NCBI RefSeq assembly: GCF_003074055.1
Contig: NZ_CP029043.1
Location: 4,828,501 to 4,892,500, forward strand
Reading direction: 5' to 3'
Origin: Streptomyces nigra
Lineage (GTDB): Bacteria; Actinomycetota; Actinomycetes; Streptomycetales; Streptomycetaceae
DNA length: 64,000 bases
Part shown: one piece after another, positions 1 through 7,423 of the stretch
Layout: every line of letters begins with the position of its first letter
How positions within the stretch are numbered: position 1 is the first letter of the stretch
Notes under the pieces: generated by a model
Told to the model about the DNA's origin: nothing
The model's database searches: none
The model's input: only the letters and a program-made list of their open reading frames with translations
Position numbers and translations under genes: made by a program

Positions 1-225
1 CACCCGCCGCGCGTGCGGCAGCAGGGCCGCACCGGCCTCGGTGAGGGCCACCCCGCGCGGCCCTCGGTCCAGCAACTCCACGCCCAACTGCCGCTCCAAC
101 GCCCGTACCTGCTTGCTGAGGGCGGGCTGGGAGACGTACAGCCGGGCGGCCGCGTGGGTGAAGTGCAGCTCCTCGGCGACCGTCACGAAGTAGCGCAGGT
201 CCCGTACATGAACGTCCGACGTCAT
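1..225 (-). CDS. LysR-family transcriptional regulator, N-terminal part (truncated by window edge)
   Basis: The 75 visible residues form a LysR winged helix-turn-helix. They open with VRDLRYFVTVAEELHF and continue through TRAA-like and SQPALSKQVRALE segments, the recognition-helix signature, ending near residue 75 where the window stops. The start is the ATG complementary to 223-225. It lies inside an imperfect palindrome (224-238) that looks like a LysR operator, so the regulator probably represses itself. The effector domain lies outside the window. It is divergent from the short-chain dehydrogenase at 324, the usual layout for a LysR regulator and its target, so control of that gene is inferred. 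Confidence 0.88.
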   Translation of the reverse strand, partial: MTSDVHVRDLRYFVTVAEELHFTHAAARLYVSQPALSKQVRALERQLGVELLDRGPRGVALTEAGAALLPHARRV

Positions 226-238
226 AGCCATCGGTTAT
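224..238. promoter_or_regulatory. Candidate LysR-type operator
   Basis: The 15-bp sequence ATAGCCATCGGTTAT is an interrupted palindrome (ATA.CC atc GG.TAT) with the T-N11-A form of LysR boxes. It overlaps the regulator's start codon and lies about 85 bp upstream of the divergent dehydrogenase. This is sequence-based inference only. Confidence 0.5.
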
Positions 239-323
239 CAGCGTGGGTCTTGGACGGGCAAGGCCGTTCCGCAGCAGGCTGAACCCGTGGGCCGACGGGG
301 GCCCCGCGGATCGAGGAGCGGAC

Positions 324-1154
324 ATGAACAAGGTGTGGCTGATCACCGGGGCGAGCAGCGGTTTCGGACGTGCCCTCGCGGAGCTGGCTCTCGCCGACGG
401 CGATGTGGTGGTCGGCGCGGTACGCCGGCCCGAGGCACTGGACGACCTCGTCGCCGCGTACCCCGACCAGGTGGAGGCGCTACGTCTGGACGTCGCGGAG
501 ACGGGCGCCGCCGAGGCGGCCGTGGCGGACGTCGTGGCGCGGCACGGGCGGATCGACGTGCTGGTCAACGCGGCGGGCCGTACGCATGTCGGTGCCTTCG
601 AGGAGACCACGGAGCACGAGCTGCGCGCGCTGTTCGACGTGCATGTCTTCGGCCCCGCCGCCCTGGTGCGGGCCGTGCTGCCGCACATGCGCGAGCGGCG
701 GTCGGGGGCGATCGTGCAGTTCTCCAGCATGGGCGGGCAGATGTCGTTCGCCGGTTTCTCGGCGTACAGCGGGACGAAGTTCGCGCTGGAGGGCATGTCC
801 GAGGCCCTGGCCGACGAGGTCGCGGACTTCGGCATCCGGGTGCTGATCGTGGAGCCGGGCGCCTTCCGCACCTCGCTGTTCGAGACGGACCGGGCCGGGA
901 CCAGCCCGGACAGCGGGCTCTACCCGAAGGTGAGCCGGACCCGGGGCTTCGTCGCGGGCGGCGACGGATCGCAGCCCGGTGACCCGGCGAAGGCGGCGGC
1001 CCTCATCGTGGCCGCCCTGGAGGCGGAGCGGACCCCGCTGCGGCTGCCGCTCGGGGACGACGGGGTCGGCGCGGTCCTCGGCCACCTCGACCAGGTCCGC
1101 GAGGACATCGCCCCTTGGGAGAAGAGCGCCCGCGCGACCGCCTTCGACGACTGA
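324..1154 (+). CDS. Short-chain dehydrogenase/reductase (classical SDR)
   Basis: The 276-aa protein is a classical SDR oxidoreductase. It has the nucleotide-binding motif TGASSGFG (residues 8-15), the NAA-type motif in VLVNAAG, the catalytic Ser in FSSMGG (about Ser135), and the YSGTK motif (Tyr148, Lys152). The ATG at 324 is chosen because GAGGAG lies just upstream and the next residues enter the first beta strand directly; an upstream in-frame extension lacks conserved features. The substrate cannot be read from sequence. Divergence from a LysR regulator with a shared intergenic palindrome suggests LysR control. A perfect hairpin follows the stop. Confidence 0.9.
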   Translation: MNKVWLITGASSGFGRALAELALADGDVVVGAVRRPEALDDLVAAYPDQVEALRLDVAETGAAEAAVADVVARHGRIDVLVNAAGRTHVGAFEETTEHELRALFDVHVFGPAALVRAVLPHMRERRSGAIVQFSSMGGQMSFAGFSAYSGTKFALEGMSEALADEVADFGIRVLIVEPGAFRTSLFETDRAGTSPDSGLYPKVSRTRGFVAGGDGSQPGDPAKAAALIVAALEAERTPLRLPLGDDGVGAVLGHLDQVREDIAPWEKSARATAFDD

Positions 1155-1164
1155 CCGTTCCTCC

Positions 1165-1201
1165 CTGCGTGAGCCGGCCGCCCAATGACTGGCTCACGCA
1201 G
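1165..1201 (+). terminator. Terminator hairpin after the SDR gene
   Basis: The 11-bp arms CTGCGTGAGCC and GGCTCACGCAG are perfectly complementary around a 15-nt loop, beginning 10 bp after the SDR stop. There is no long T tract, as is common in high-GC actinobacteria. Confidence 0.6.
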
Positions 1202-1342
1202 CACTCTTGTGCAATTCCTGTGGAGGCCTCAATCTTTCGGCTGGCGCACCTGACGCGTCGGAACTTGACATGATCATGACTTCCTTCGTCGTTCTCGTGC
1301 CACCCCACGCCGGCGCACCACCGATTGAGGAGGAACCCTCAG

Positions 1343-2920
1343 ATGGCAGTGATGCGTACCCCCCAGCGCACGACCCGCCGAAGACTGGCGCTGCTCAGCA
1401 CGGCGGCCACCGCGGTTCTCGCCGCGGGCCTCGTCACCGCACTCCCCGCCGCGGCCGCCCCCGAGGGCCGCGTCCAGTACGCGGGCGCGGCGAACGCCGT
1501 CGCCGACAGCTACATCGTCACCTTCAAGGCCGACCAGGCCCGTTCGGGCTCGAAGTCCGCGCGCGCCCTCGTCGAGCGCTACGGCGCCGGCATCGAGCGC
1601 ACCTACCGCAAGGCGCTCAACGGCTACGAGGTCGAGGCCTCCGAGGCGGAGGCCGAGCGGCTCGCCGCCGACCCGGCCGTCGCCTCCGTCGTCCAGAACC
1701 GCACGTTCCACGTCGAGGCCACCCAGCCCAGCCCGCCGTCCTGGGGCCTGGACCGCATCGACCAGAAGAACCTGCCGCTCAACAGCTCCTACACCTACCC
1801 GGACTCGGCCGGGCAGGGTGTGACGGCGTACGTCATCGACACCGGCGTCCGCATCACGCACAGCGACTTCGGCGGCCGCGCCTCCTACGGCTACGACGCC
1901 ATCGACAACGACAACACCGCCCAGGACGGGCACGGCCACGGCACACACGTGGCGGGCACGGTCGCCGGATCGTCGTACGGCGTCGCGAAGAAGGCGAAGA
2001 TCGTCGGCGTCCGCGTGCTGAACAACTCCGGTTCGGGCACGACCGCCCAGGTCGTCGCCGGTATCGACTGGGTCGCGCAGAACGCGGTCAAGCCGGCCGT
2101 CGCCAACATGTCCCTCGGCGGCGGCGCCGACTCCGCGCTCGACACGGCCGTCCGCAACGCCATCGCCTCCGGCGTCACCTTCGCCGTGGCCGCCGGCAAC
2201 GAGTCGACCAACGCCTCCACCCGCTCGCCCGCCCGCGTCGCCGAGGCGATCACGGTCGGCGCGACGACCTCCACCGACGCCAGGGCGAGCTACTCCAACT
2301 ACGGTTCGTCGCTCGACCTGTTCGCGCCCGGCTCCTCCATCACCTCGGCCTGGAACAGCGGCGACTCGGCGACCAACACCATCTCCGGTACGTCGATGGC
2401 CACCCCGCACGTCGCGGGCGCCGCCGCCCTGCACCTCGCCGACAACCCCACGGCCACCCCGGCGCAGGTCGCCTCGGCGCTCACGGCGGCCGCCACGTCG
2501 GGCGTCGTCACCAGCCCCGGCTCGGGCTCGCCCAACCGTCTGCTGTACGTGGGCGGCGGCACGACCACCCCGCCCGGGCCGCGCTTCGAGAACGCCGCCG
2601 ACTTCACCGTCGCCGACAACTCCACCGTGGAGTCCCCGGTGACGGTCTCCGGTGTCTCCGGCAACGCGCCCTCGGCCCTCGCCGTCGAGGTGCACATCGT
2701 CCACACCTACATCGGTGACCTGCAGGTCCAGCTGGTCGCCCCCGACGGCACGGCCTACACCCTGAAGGCGTACGGCACCGGCGGCAGCGCCGACAACATC
2801 GACACCACGTACACCGTGGACGCCTCTTCCGAAGCGGCCGACGGCACATGGAGACTGAGGGTCAGCGACAACGCCCGACTGGACACCGGGCGGATCGACT
2901 CCTGGGCGCTGCAGTTCTAG
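1343..2920 (+). CDS. Secreted S8 subtilisin-like serine protease with C-terminal P-domain
   Basis: The 525-aa preproprotein begins with a Sec signal peptide: a twin-Arg-rich n-region, a hydrophobic core and ALPAAAA near residues 32-39. An I9-type inhibitor propeptide follows (about 50-125), then the S8 proteinase-K-like catalytic domain with triad Asp166 (DTG), His199 (HGTHVAG) and Ser351 (GTSMATPHVAG). The last about 110 residues are a proprotein-convertase P-domain containing typical DLQVQL and SDNA segments. The ATG at 1343 has GAGGAGGAA about 7 nt upstream; a TTG six codons earlier and an ATG three codons later are alternatives. Many Streptomyces secrete such enzymes for extracellular protein degradation. 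It appears monocistronic. Confidence 0.95.
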   Translation: MAVMRTPQRTTRRRLALLSTAATAVLAAGLVTALPAAAAPEGRVQYAGAANAVADSYIVTFKADQARSGSKSARALVERYGAGIERTYRKALNGYEVEASEAEAERLAADPAVASVVQNRTFHVEATQPSPPSWGLDRIDQKNLPLNSSYTYPDSAGQGVTAYVIDTGVRITHSDFGGRASYGYDAIDNDNTAQDGHGHGTHVAGTVAGSSYGVAKKAKIVGVRVLNNSGSGTTAQVVAGIDWVAQNAVKPAVANMSLGGGADSALDTAVRNAIASGVTFAVAAGNESTNASTRSPARVAEAITVGATTSTDARASYSNYGSSLDLFAPGSSITSAWNSGDSATNTISGTSMATPHVAGAAALHLADNPTATPAQVASALTAAATSGVVTSPGSGSPNRLLYVGGGTTTPPGPRFENAADFTVADNSTVESPVTVSGVSGNAPSALAVEVHIVHTYIGDLQVQLVAPDGTAYTLKAYGTGGSADNIDTTYTVDASSEAADGTWRLRVSDNARLDTGRIDSWALQF

Positions 2921-3026
2921 CCCAGGTCCCCGAGTGACCACCAGCCATTCACGTCCTCGTCCTCGCGGCGGAGTCCGGGTCCCGTGACCCGGCTCCCCGC
3001 GGGGACGAGGCGCTATAGAGACAGCG

Positions 3027-3450
3027 ATGACGGATTTCGCACAGTACGACGGCTACAAGCACGACTTCGACTTCCACATCGGGCCCGCCCGAGCGGAGGA
3101 CTTCCACAGCAAGGCGTTCGGCGACCGCCTTGGGCGGACCTCTCGCGCATCCTGGAAAAACGCTTCGAGGGCGCGACGATCGAACCGGACGCCCCCGACG
3201 GACACAGATACCGGTTCGACGACGACCTGAGCGCCCATCTGCACTCGGCCCCCCGGAGCCGGACTCCGGGGTGCTGGACCAGGTGCCCGCCATGCTCACC
3301 GTGATCTCACGGTCTTACGAGGTGGCGAGCTCGGAGCCGGCGGAGCGGATGTACGACGGGCTGACCGCGTCGGGCGACCACCTCGTGGTGGTGTTCGCGT
3401 ACGACGGCATGCCGATCGCCGCCGACTTCGGCATCGGCGACGACTGGTGA
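3027..3450 (+). pseudogene. Broken hypothetical gene (two apparent frameshifts)
   Basis: Coding signal runs in three successive frames. Frame 3 opens with MTDFAQYDGYKHDF from ATG 3027. Near 3130 the plausible protein passes to frame 2 (WADLSRILEKRFEG, acidic RFDDDL). Near 3245 it passes to frame 1 (VLDQVPAMLTVISRSYEV, then FAYDGMPIAADFGIGDDW and a stop at 3450). Joined, this is one protein of about 140 residues. Each single frame becomes Arg/Pro-rich nonsense beyond the joint, which is why two frameshifts are inferred rather than three genes. I do not recognise the family. It is either genuinely decayed or hit by two sequencing errors in C/G runs (CCCCCCGG near 3250). Confidence 0.6.
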
Positions 3451-3547
3451 ACCCGGCCGCCCCCCATGCCGTCCCGGTTCGCGGCGCGCTTACGATGCGC
3501 GCAGTCGTACGCCCCGCCCCATCGCCCGAACCAGGAGCACGGTAGCC

Positions 3548-4732
3548 GTGTCGATACCCCCGCCGCCCGGACCCCAGCAGCCGTACGGGCCACCGGCACC
3601 GCCCCACGGGCCGTACGCCGCCGGTCCCGGCTCGCCCTACGGGGCGCCGTACGGTGCCCCCTACGGCCCGTACGGGGCCTTCGGCGGGCAGGCGCCGGTG
3701 AACGGTCTCGCGATCGGCTCCCTCGTGCTCGGCATCCTGTGCTTCGTGCCGGCCGTCGGCCTGGTGCTCGGCATCGTCGCGCTCGCGCAGATCCGGCGGA
3801 AGGGCGAGCGCGGCAAGGGCATGGCGATCGCCGGTTCGGTGCTGTCCACGGTGGGCCTCGCGCTGTGGGCGCTGACGCTGTCCACCGGTGCCGCCGCCGA
3901 CTTCTGGGACGGCTTCAAGGGCGCCGCCACCGGGGAGGGCAGCGCCTTCGCGCTGGACAAGGGCGACTGCTTCGACACCCCGGCGGGGAGCCTGGAGGGG
4001 GAGACCTTCGACGCCGAGAAGGTGCCCTGCTCCGGTGAGCACGACGGCGAGGTCTTCGCGGTGGTCGAGCTGCCGGACGGCGGCTACCCCGGCGAGGACG
4101 AGCTGTCCCGCACGGCCGACGACAAGTGCTACGCGCTGAGCGACGGTTACGCCATGGACACCTGGGGTGTGCCGGACGACGTCGACGTCTACTACTTCAT
4201 CCCCACCGCGCAGAGCTGGCGGTTCGGCGACCGTGAACTCACCTGCCTGTTCGGCAGCGTCGAGGAGCGCCGGCTGACCGGCTCGCTGCGCGGCGACGCC
4301 ACGACGCTCGACGCCGACCAGGTCGCCTTCCTGTCCGCGGTCAACGCCGTCGACGCGGTCCTGTACGAGGAGCCGGAGGACCACCCCGACGACGACCTGG
4401 GCGCCAATCAGGTCTGGGCGAAGGACGTTGACCGGGTGCTCGGCGAGCAGATCGCGGCGCTGCGCGCGCACGGCTGGTCCGGCACGGCGAAGAAGCCGGT
4501 CACCGACCTGGTCGAGGAGATGGAGGACGCCCGCAAGGAGTGGGCACGGGCCGCCGCCGCGAAGGACACGGACACGTACTTCGCGCACTACGACAAGGGC
4601 TACGCGTACGTCGACGGGCCCACGACGGTCACCGCGCGCGAGGCTCTGGGCCTCGACACCACCGTTCCGGAGTACACGGACGACTCCGACAGCGGGGGCG
4701 GCGGCGAGGACGCGGGCGATCTCCAGGTGTGA
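3548..4732 (+). CDS. DUF4190 / septum-formation-domain membrane protein
   Basis: The 394-aa protein starts with a Pro/Gly/Tyr-rich cytoplasmic segment (repeats of PYGAPYG, residues about 1-50). Two transmembrane helices follow (about 52-78 and 92-115), flanking a short basic loop IRRKGERGKG, the DUF4190 arrangement. The extracytoplasmic part has paired cysteines (KGDCFDT, VPCSGEHDGEVF, DKCYAL, LTCLFG) in the pattern of the actinobacterial septum-formation domain. The tail is acidic. The GTG start at 3548 has GGAG about 11 nt upstream. By family it is probably envelope-associated, but no biochemical activity is known to me. It is monocistronic, followed by a GntR regulator. Confidence 0.8.
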   Translation: MSIPPPPGPQQPYGPPAPPHGPYAAGPGSPYGAPYGAPYGPYGAFGGQAPVNGLAIGSLVLGILCFVPAVGLVLGIVALAQIRRKGERGKGMAIAGSVLSTVGLALWALTLSTGAAADFWDGFKGAATGEGSAFALDKGDCFDTPAGSLEGETFDAEKVPCSGEHDGEVFAVVELPDGGYPGEDELSRTADDKCYALSDGYAMDTWGVPDDVDVYYFIPTAQSWRFGDRELTCLFGSVEERRLTGSLRGDATTLDADQVAFLSAVNAVDAVLYEEPEDHPDDDLGANQVWAKDVDRVLGEQIAALRAHGWSGTAKKPVTDLVEEMEDARKEWARAAAAKDTDTYFAHYDKGYAYVDGPTTVTAREALGLDTTVPEYTDDSDSGGGGEDAGDLQV

Positions 4733-4787
4733 GCGCCGCCATAGCGGGGAGAAAGTGCCTGCGTAAAGCCCCCCGCGGCCACAAGTC

Positions 4788-4802
4788 ATCACATCGAGTG
4801 AT
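4788..4802. promoter_or_regulatory. Small palindrome upstream of the GntR gene
   Basis: ATCAC-N5-GTGAT lies about 78 bp upstream of the GntR start and could be an operator half-site pair. TTGCCA (4836-4841) and TACAAC (4858-4863), 16 bp apart, may be the promoter. Weak evidence. Confidence 0.25.
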
Positions 4803-4879
4803 TCTCTGGCCTTTGCTTGCACAGGACAACGCTTGGTTGCCAGGCTGTTGCTGTCTGTACAACCTGATGGGAGCGGCCA

Positions 4880-5632
4880 GTGACTTTCGGTGAGCAGCCG
4901 GCGTATCTGCGTGTCGCGGGTGATCTCCGTAAGAAGATCGTCGACGGTTCGCTCCCTCCGCACACCCGCCTCCCGTCACAGGCCAGGATCCGCGAGGAGT
5001 ACGGCGTCTCCGACACCGTCGCCCTGGAGGCGCGCAAGGTGCTGATGGCCGAGGGCCTGGTCGAGGGCCGCTCCGGCTCCGGGACCTATGTGCGCGAGCG
5101 GCCCGTGCCCCGCCGTATCGCCCGTTCCGGCTTCCGCCCGCCGAGCGGCGCCACCCCGTTCCGGCAGGAGCAGGCCGACGGGGATGTGCGCGGCACCTGG
5201 GAGTCCAGCAGCGAGCAGGCGCTCGCCGGCCGTGCCGTCGCCGAGCGGCTGGCCATCCGGCCCGGCGAGCGCGTGATGTGCACGCGGTATCTGTTCCGGG
5301 AGGCGGGCGAGCCCATGATGCTCTCCACCTCCTGGGAGCCCCTCTCCGTCACCGGCCGGACGCCCGTGATGCTGCCCGAGGAGGGGCCGCTCGGCGGCAT
5401 GGGCGTCGTCGAGCGGATGGCCGCCATCGACGTCGTCGTGGACAACGTCACCGAGGAGGTCGGCGCCCGCCCCGGCCTCGCCGAGGAGTTGCACGCGCTG
5501 GGCGGTGTCCCCGGCCATGTGGTCCTCGTCATCCAGCGCACCTACTACGCCTCGGGCCGTCCGGTGGAGACGGCGGACGTGGTGGTCCCGGCCGACCGCT
5601 ACCGGGTCGCGTACCACCTGCCGGTGAAGTAG
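4880..5632 (+). CDS. GntR-family (HutC/UTRA) transcriptional regulator
   Basis: The 250-aa protein has an N-terminal GntR winged HTH (about residues 8-75: PAYLRVAGDLRKKI, LPSQARIREEYGVS, GLVEGRSGSGTYV). This is followed by a UTRA effector-binding domain (about 95-245) ending in the typical VVPADRYRVAYHLPV. UTRA domains sense small molecules such as sugars, amino acids or their phosphates; the ligand here cannot be told. The GTG at 4880 is used; TACAAC lies only 17 nt upstream, so the leader is short. The stop codon lies in the first unit of a short tandem repeat. No obvious target operon is adjacent, so it may act in trans or on itself. Confidence 0.92.
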   Translation: MTFGEQPAYLRVAGDLRKKIVDGSLPPHTRLPSQARIREEYGVSDTVALEARKVLMAEGLVEGRSGSGTYVRERPVPRRIARSGFRPPSGATPFRQEQADGDVRGTWESSSEQALAGRAVAERLAIRPGERVMCTRYLFREAGEPMMLSTSWEPLSVTGRTPVMLPEEGPLGGMGVVERMAAIDVVVDNVTEEVGARPGLAEELHALGGVPGHVVLVIQRTYYASGRPVETADVVVPADRYRVAYHLPVK

Positions 5633-5682
5633 CGCGCATGTGCGAGTGAAGAAGCGCGTGTGCGAGTGAAGTAGCGCACACC
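5624..5682 (+). repeat. Three-copy tandem repeat spanning the GntR stop codon
   Basis: Three imperfect units of 22, 20 and about 17 bp, each beginning GTGAAG(T/A)AGCGC, lie head to tail at 5624, 5646 and 5666. The first unit contains the gene's last two sense codons and its TAG stop, so the 3' end of the gene has been duplicated downstream. Confidence 0.8.
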
Positions 5683-6004
5683 TCTTGTCCGTTGCCCTGC
5701 GCGGACCGGTAACACCCGTCTCCGCGCACTCTGTTGTGCGCTGGACGTTCCCGCAGGTCGGCGCGGGTGTGCGCGGTATGCCCGCGAACGGATGCATTGC
5801 CCCCGGCGCACGGCGCGTTCAGCGTCGTGCGCCCCCTTCGGCTTGGCTCATTGCGTACCTCTTTGTGAAAAGCCGTATTCGCTGCGTGAAGGTTAGGCGT
5901 AGGCTCGGGCATATGCGGATTGCGGTTTCCTCAGCGGGCGGGGCACGGCACAGGCCGCGAGCGTTAGCCGGGCGGCCGTGGGCGGGAAGGAGCAGTGGGG
6001 CGCG
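5633..6004. other. Intergenic region between GntR and the SPOR-like gene
   Basis: This 372-bp gap holds the end-of-gene tandem repeat (to 5682). Its central part is AT-richer than surrounding genes (5845-5890). A TAGGCT hexamer at 5900-5905 lies exactly 7 nt before an ATG at 5913, opening a possible 31-codon leader ORF. No larger gene is credible here. Confidence 0.6.
5900..5905 (+). promoter_or_regulatory. Candidate -10 element of a leaderless transcript
   Basis: TAGGCT is followed by 7 nt and an ATG, the same geometry seen upstream of the Nudix, mshB, response-regulator and dapE starts in this window. No convincing -35 is visible, which is not unusual in Streptomyces. Confidence 0.4.
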
Positions 6005-6008
6005 ATGA
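5913..6008 (+). CDS. Possible 31-aa leaderless upstream ORF with a TTA codon
   Basis: An ATG 7 nt after TAGGCT opens a 31-codon frame whose TGA overlaps the ATG of the SPOR-like gene (ATGA), and the downstream gene's AAGGAG lies inside it. Codon 18 (5964-5966) is TTA, the codon read only by the bldA tRNA in Streptomyces and the only in-frame TTA I found in any gene of this window. Against it, about 71% GC at third positions is low for the genome and the Arg/Gly/Ala-rich peptide has no recognisable feature. It could be chance or a leader peptide gating the next gene. Confidence 0.3.
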   Translation: MRIAVSSAGGARHRPRALAGRPWAGRSSGAR

Positions 6009-6196
6009 ACGACAGCACGATCACTCTTCCCTGGCTCGTCGTCCGGCAGGACGACAACGGCAACCGCTATCGCGTGGGCCGGTACGCGACCCGGGCCGAG
6101 GCCCAGAAGATCGCGGACAGCCTCGACGGCCGCGGGCACAAGCAGCTGTACTGGGTCGAGCGCATCACGCAGAACGGCGGCGGCGCCGACCGCTGA
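6005..6196 (+). CDS. Small SPOR-like conserved protein
   Basis: The 63-aa protein contains WLVVRQDDNGNRYRVG and ATRAEAQKIADSLDG, resembling one SPOR-like beta-alpha unit, and is usually named SPOR domain-containing protein in Streptomyces. True SPOR domains bind denuded septal peptidoglycan, but this protein lacks a signal peptide or membrane helix, so that role is unproven. The ATG at 6005 is preceded by AAGGAG about 12 nt upstream and overlaps the stop of a possible upstream ORF. A Nudix hydrolase follows 26 bp downstream with its own probable leaderless promoter. Confidence 0.75.
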   Translation: MNDSTITLPWLVVRQDDNGNRYRVGRYATRAEAQKIADSLDGRGHKQLYWVERITQNGGGADR

Positions 6197-6222
6197 CACC
6201 GCGCTCCCGTAGGCTCCGGCGC

Positions 6223-6621
6223 ATGACGGAACGGATCGTGGTCGGCGCCGCGCTGCTGGAGGCGGGCCGTCTGCTCGCCGCACGCCGGAGCGCGCCCGCG
6301 GACCTGGCCGGGCGCTGGGAGTTGCCCGGCGGCAAGGTGGAACCGGGCGAGAGGCCGGAGGCGGCCCTCGCCCGCGAACTGCGCGAGGAACTCGGCGTGG
6401 ACGCCGAGGTGATGGGGCGTGTCCCCGGCGTCTGGCCCCTGCGGGCCCCCTTCGTCCTCCATGTGTGGACCGCCCGGCTGCGGCCCGGCAGCCCGGCGCC
6501 GCACCCCCTGCAGGACCACGACGACCTGCGCTGGCTCGACGCCGGCGAGCTGTGGGACGTCGACTGGCTGGACCAGGACGTCCCCGCCGTCCGCGAGGTG
6601 GCCCGGCGGCTGACACCCTGA
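6223..6621 (+). CDS. MutT/Nudix hydrolase
   Basis: The 132-aa protein has a complete Nudix box (G-x5-E-x7-REUxEExGU) in GGKVEPGERPEAALARELRE and the following ELGVD. The Glu residues bind the divalent metals needed for pyrophosphohydrolysis. Its length and WELPGGKVEPGE context match MutT-like 8-oxo-dGTPases, but other NDP-X substrates are possible. The ATG at 6223 is preceded by TAGGCT at 6210-6215 with a 7-nt gap and no SD, suggesting a leaderless mRNA. Confidence 0.9.
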   Translation: MTERIVVGAALLEAGRLLAARRSAPADLAGRWELPGGKVEPGERPEAALARELREELGVDAEVMGRVPGVWPLRAPFVLHVWTARLRPGSPAPHPLQDHDDLRWLDAGELWDVDWLDQDVPAVREVARRLTP

Positions 6622-6728
6622 CGCACCCCCGCCCTTGACCCGGCCGGCGCGGTACTGACACCTGAATATCGGGTATGTGCCCATTAAACGCATGAAACCG
6701 GACATGGAGTGGCTTCGCTGGCTGGGAA

Positions 6729-7139
6729 GTGATCGGCGTGCTCGACACCGATGGCGACTGCGCCGAATGGACCTTCCCCGCGGAGGCCGGTGCCGTCCGC
6801 GCGGCCCGGGACGCCGTGCGCGGCCGGCTGTACGCCTGGGGGCTGGGCGGTCTCGCCGACCTCGCGGCCCTGCTCGTCAGCGAGCTGGTGACCAACTCCC
6901 TGCGGCACGCCACCGGTCCCATCGGTGTACGCCTGGTGCGCCCCGACGGGGACGGCGGCGTCCTGCTCGTCGAGGTCTCCGACCCGCTGCCCGATCCACC
7001 GCGTCCCCGCGGCGCCGACACCGACGACGAGGGCGGCCGGGGACTCCAGCTCGTCGCGCGCACCTCCCGGCGCTGGGGGACCCGGCCGGGACGCGGCAGC
7101 GGCAAGACGGTGTGGTTCGAACTCGCGGTCCCACGCTGA
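6729..7139 (+). CDS. Anti-sigma-type ATP-binding protein (RsbW-like HATPase)
   Basis: The 136-aa single-domain protein is a GHKL ATPase of the RsbW/SpoIIAB type. It has the N box in LLVSELVTNSLRHA, the G1 box in VSDPLPDPP and the G2 box in GGRGLQLVA, and ends KTVWFEL. Streptomyces encode dozens of these as partners for sigma-B-like factors or anti-anti-sigma proteins, and many are orphan. The GTG at 6729 is the first available start after an in-frame stop at 6693. The next gene is a phosphatase carrying the same HATPase domain at its C-terminus, suggesting a shared partner-switching circuit. Confidence 0.87.
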   Translation: MIGVLDTDGDCAEWTFPAEAGAVRAARDAVRGRLYAWGLGGLADLAALLVSELVTNSLRHATGPIGVRLVRPDGDGGVLLVEVSDPLPDPPRPRGADTDDEGGRGLQLVARTSRRWGTRPGRGSGKTVWFELAVPR

Positions 7140-7423
7140 CACCCCGTTCCCCACGGTCCGTCAGCGGACGTGCCGGACGCCCTCCGTCCGCGCCCGGACC
7201 GCCGGCGGCCGGTTCTGGCCGGTGACGGGTGACCCAAGTCGTGATTCGAGGACGTGTCCGCTGGTTAGAAGACTGGAAGTGTTTCCGCGGCGGGGACCGA
7301 AAACCATCGGGACCGTGCTGTGATCGTGAACACCGTGTTGTGGTGGGCCGTAGTGCTGGATACTGCGGGCAGCCGCCGCCGGTGACCGGTGCCGGACGCG
7401 GTGAGCTGGAGGGGACGGTTCGC

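Noticed and set aside
1274..2941. Minus-strand frame covering the subtilase gene
   Set aside because: Val/Gly/Asp-rich antisense shadow; the plus strand has the complete S8 catalytic triad.
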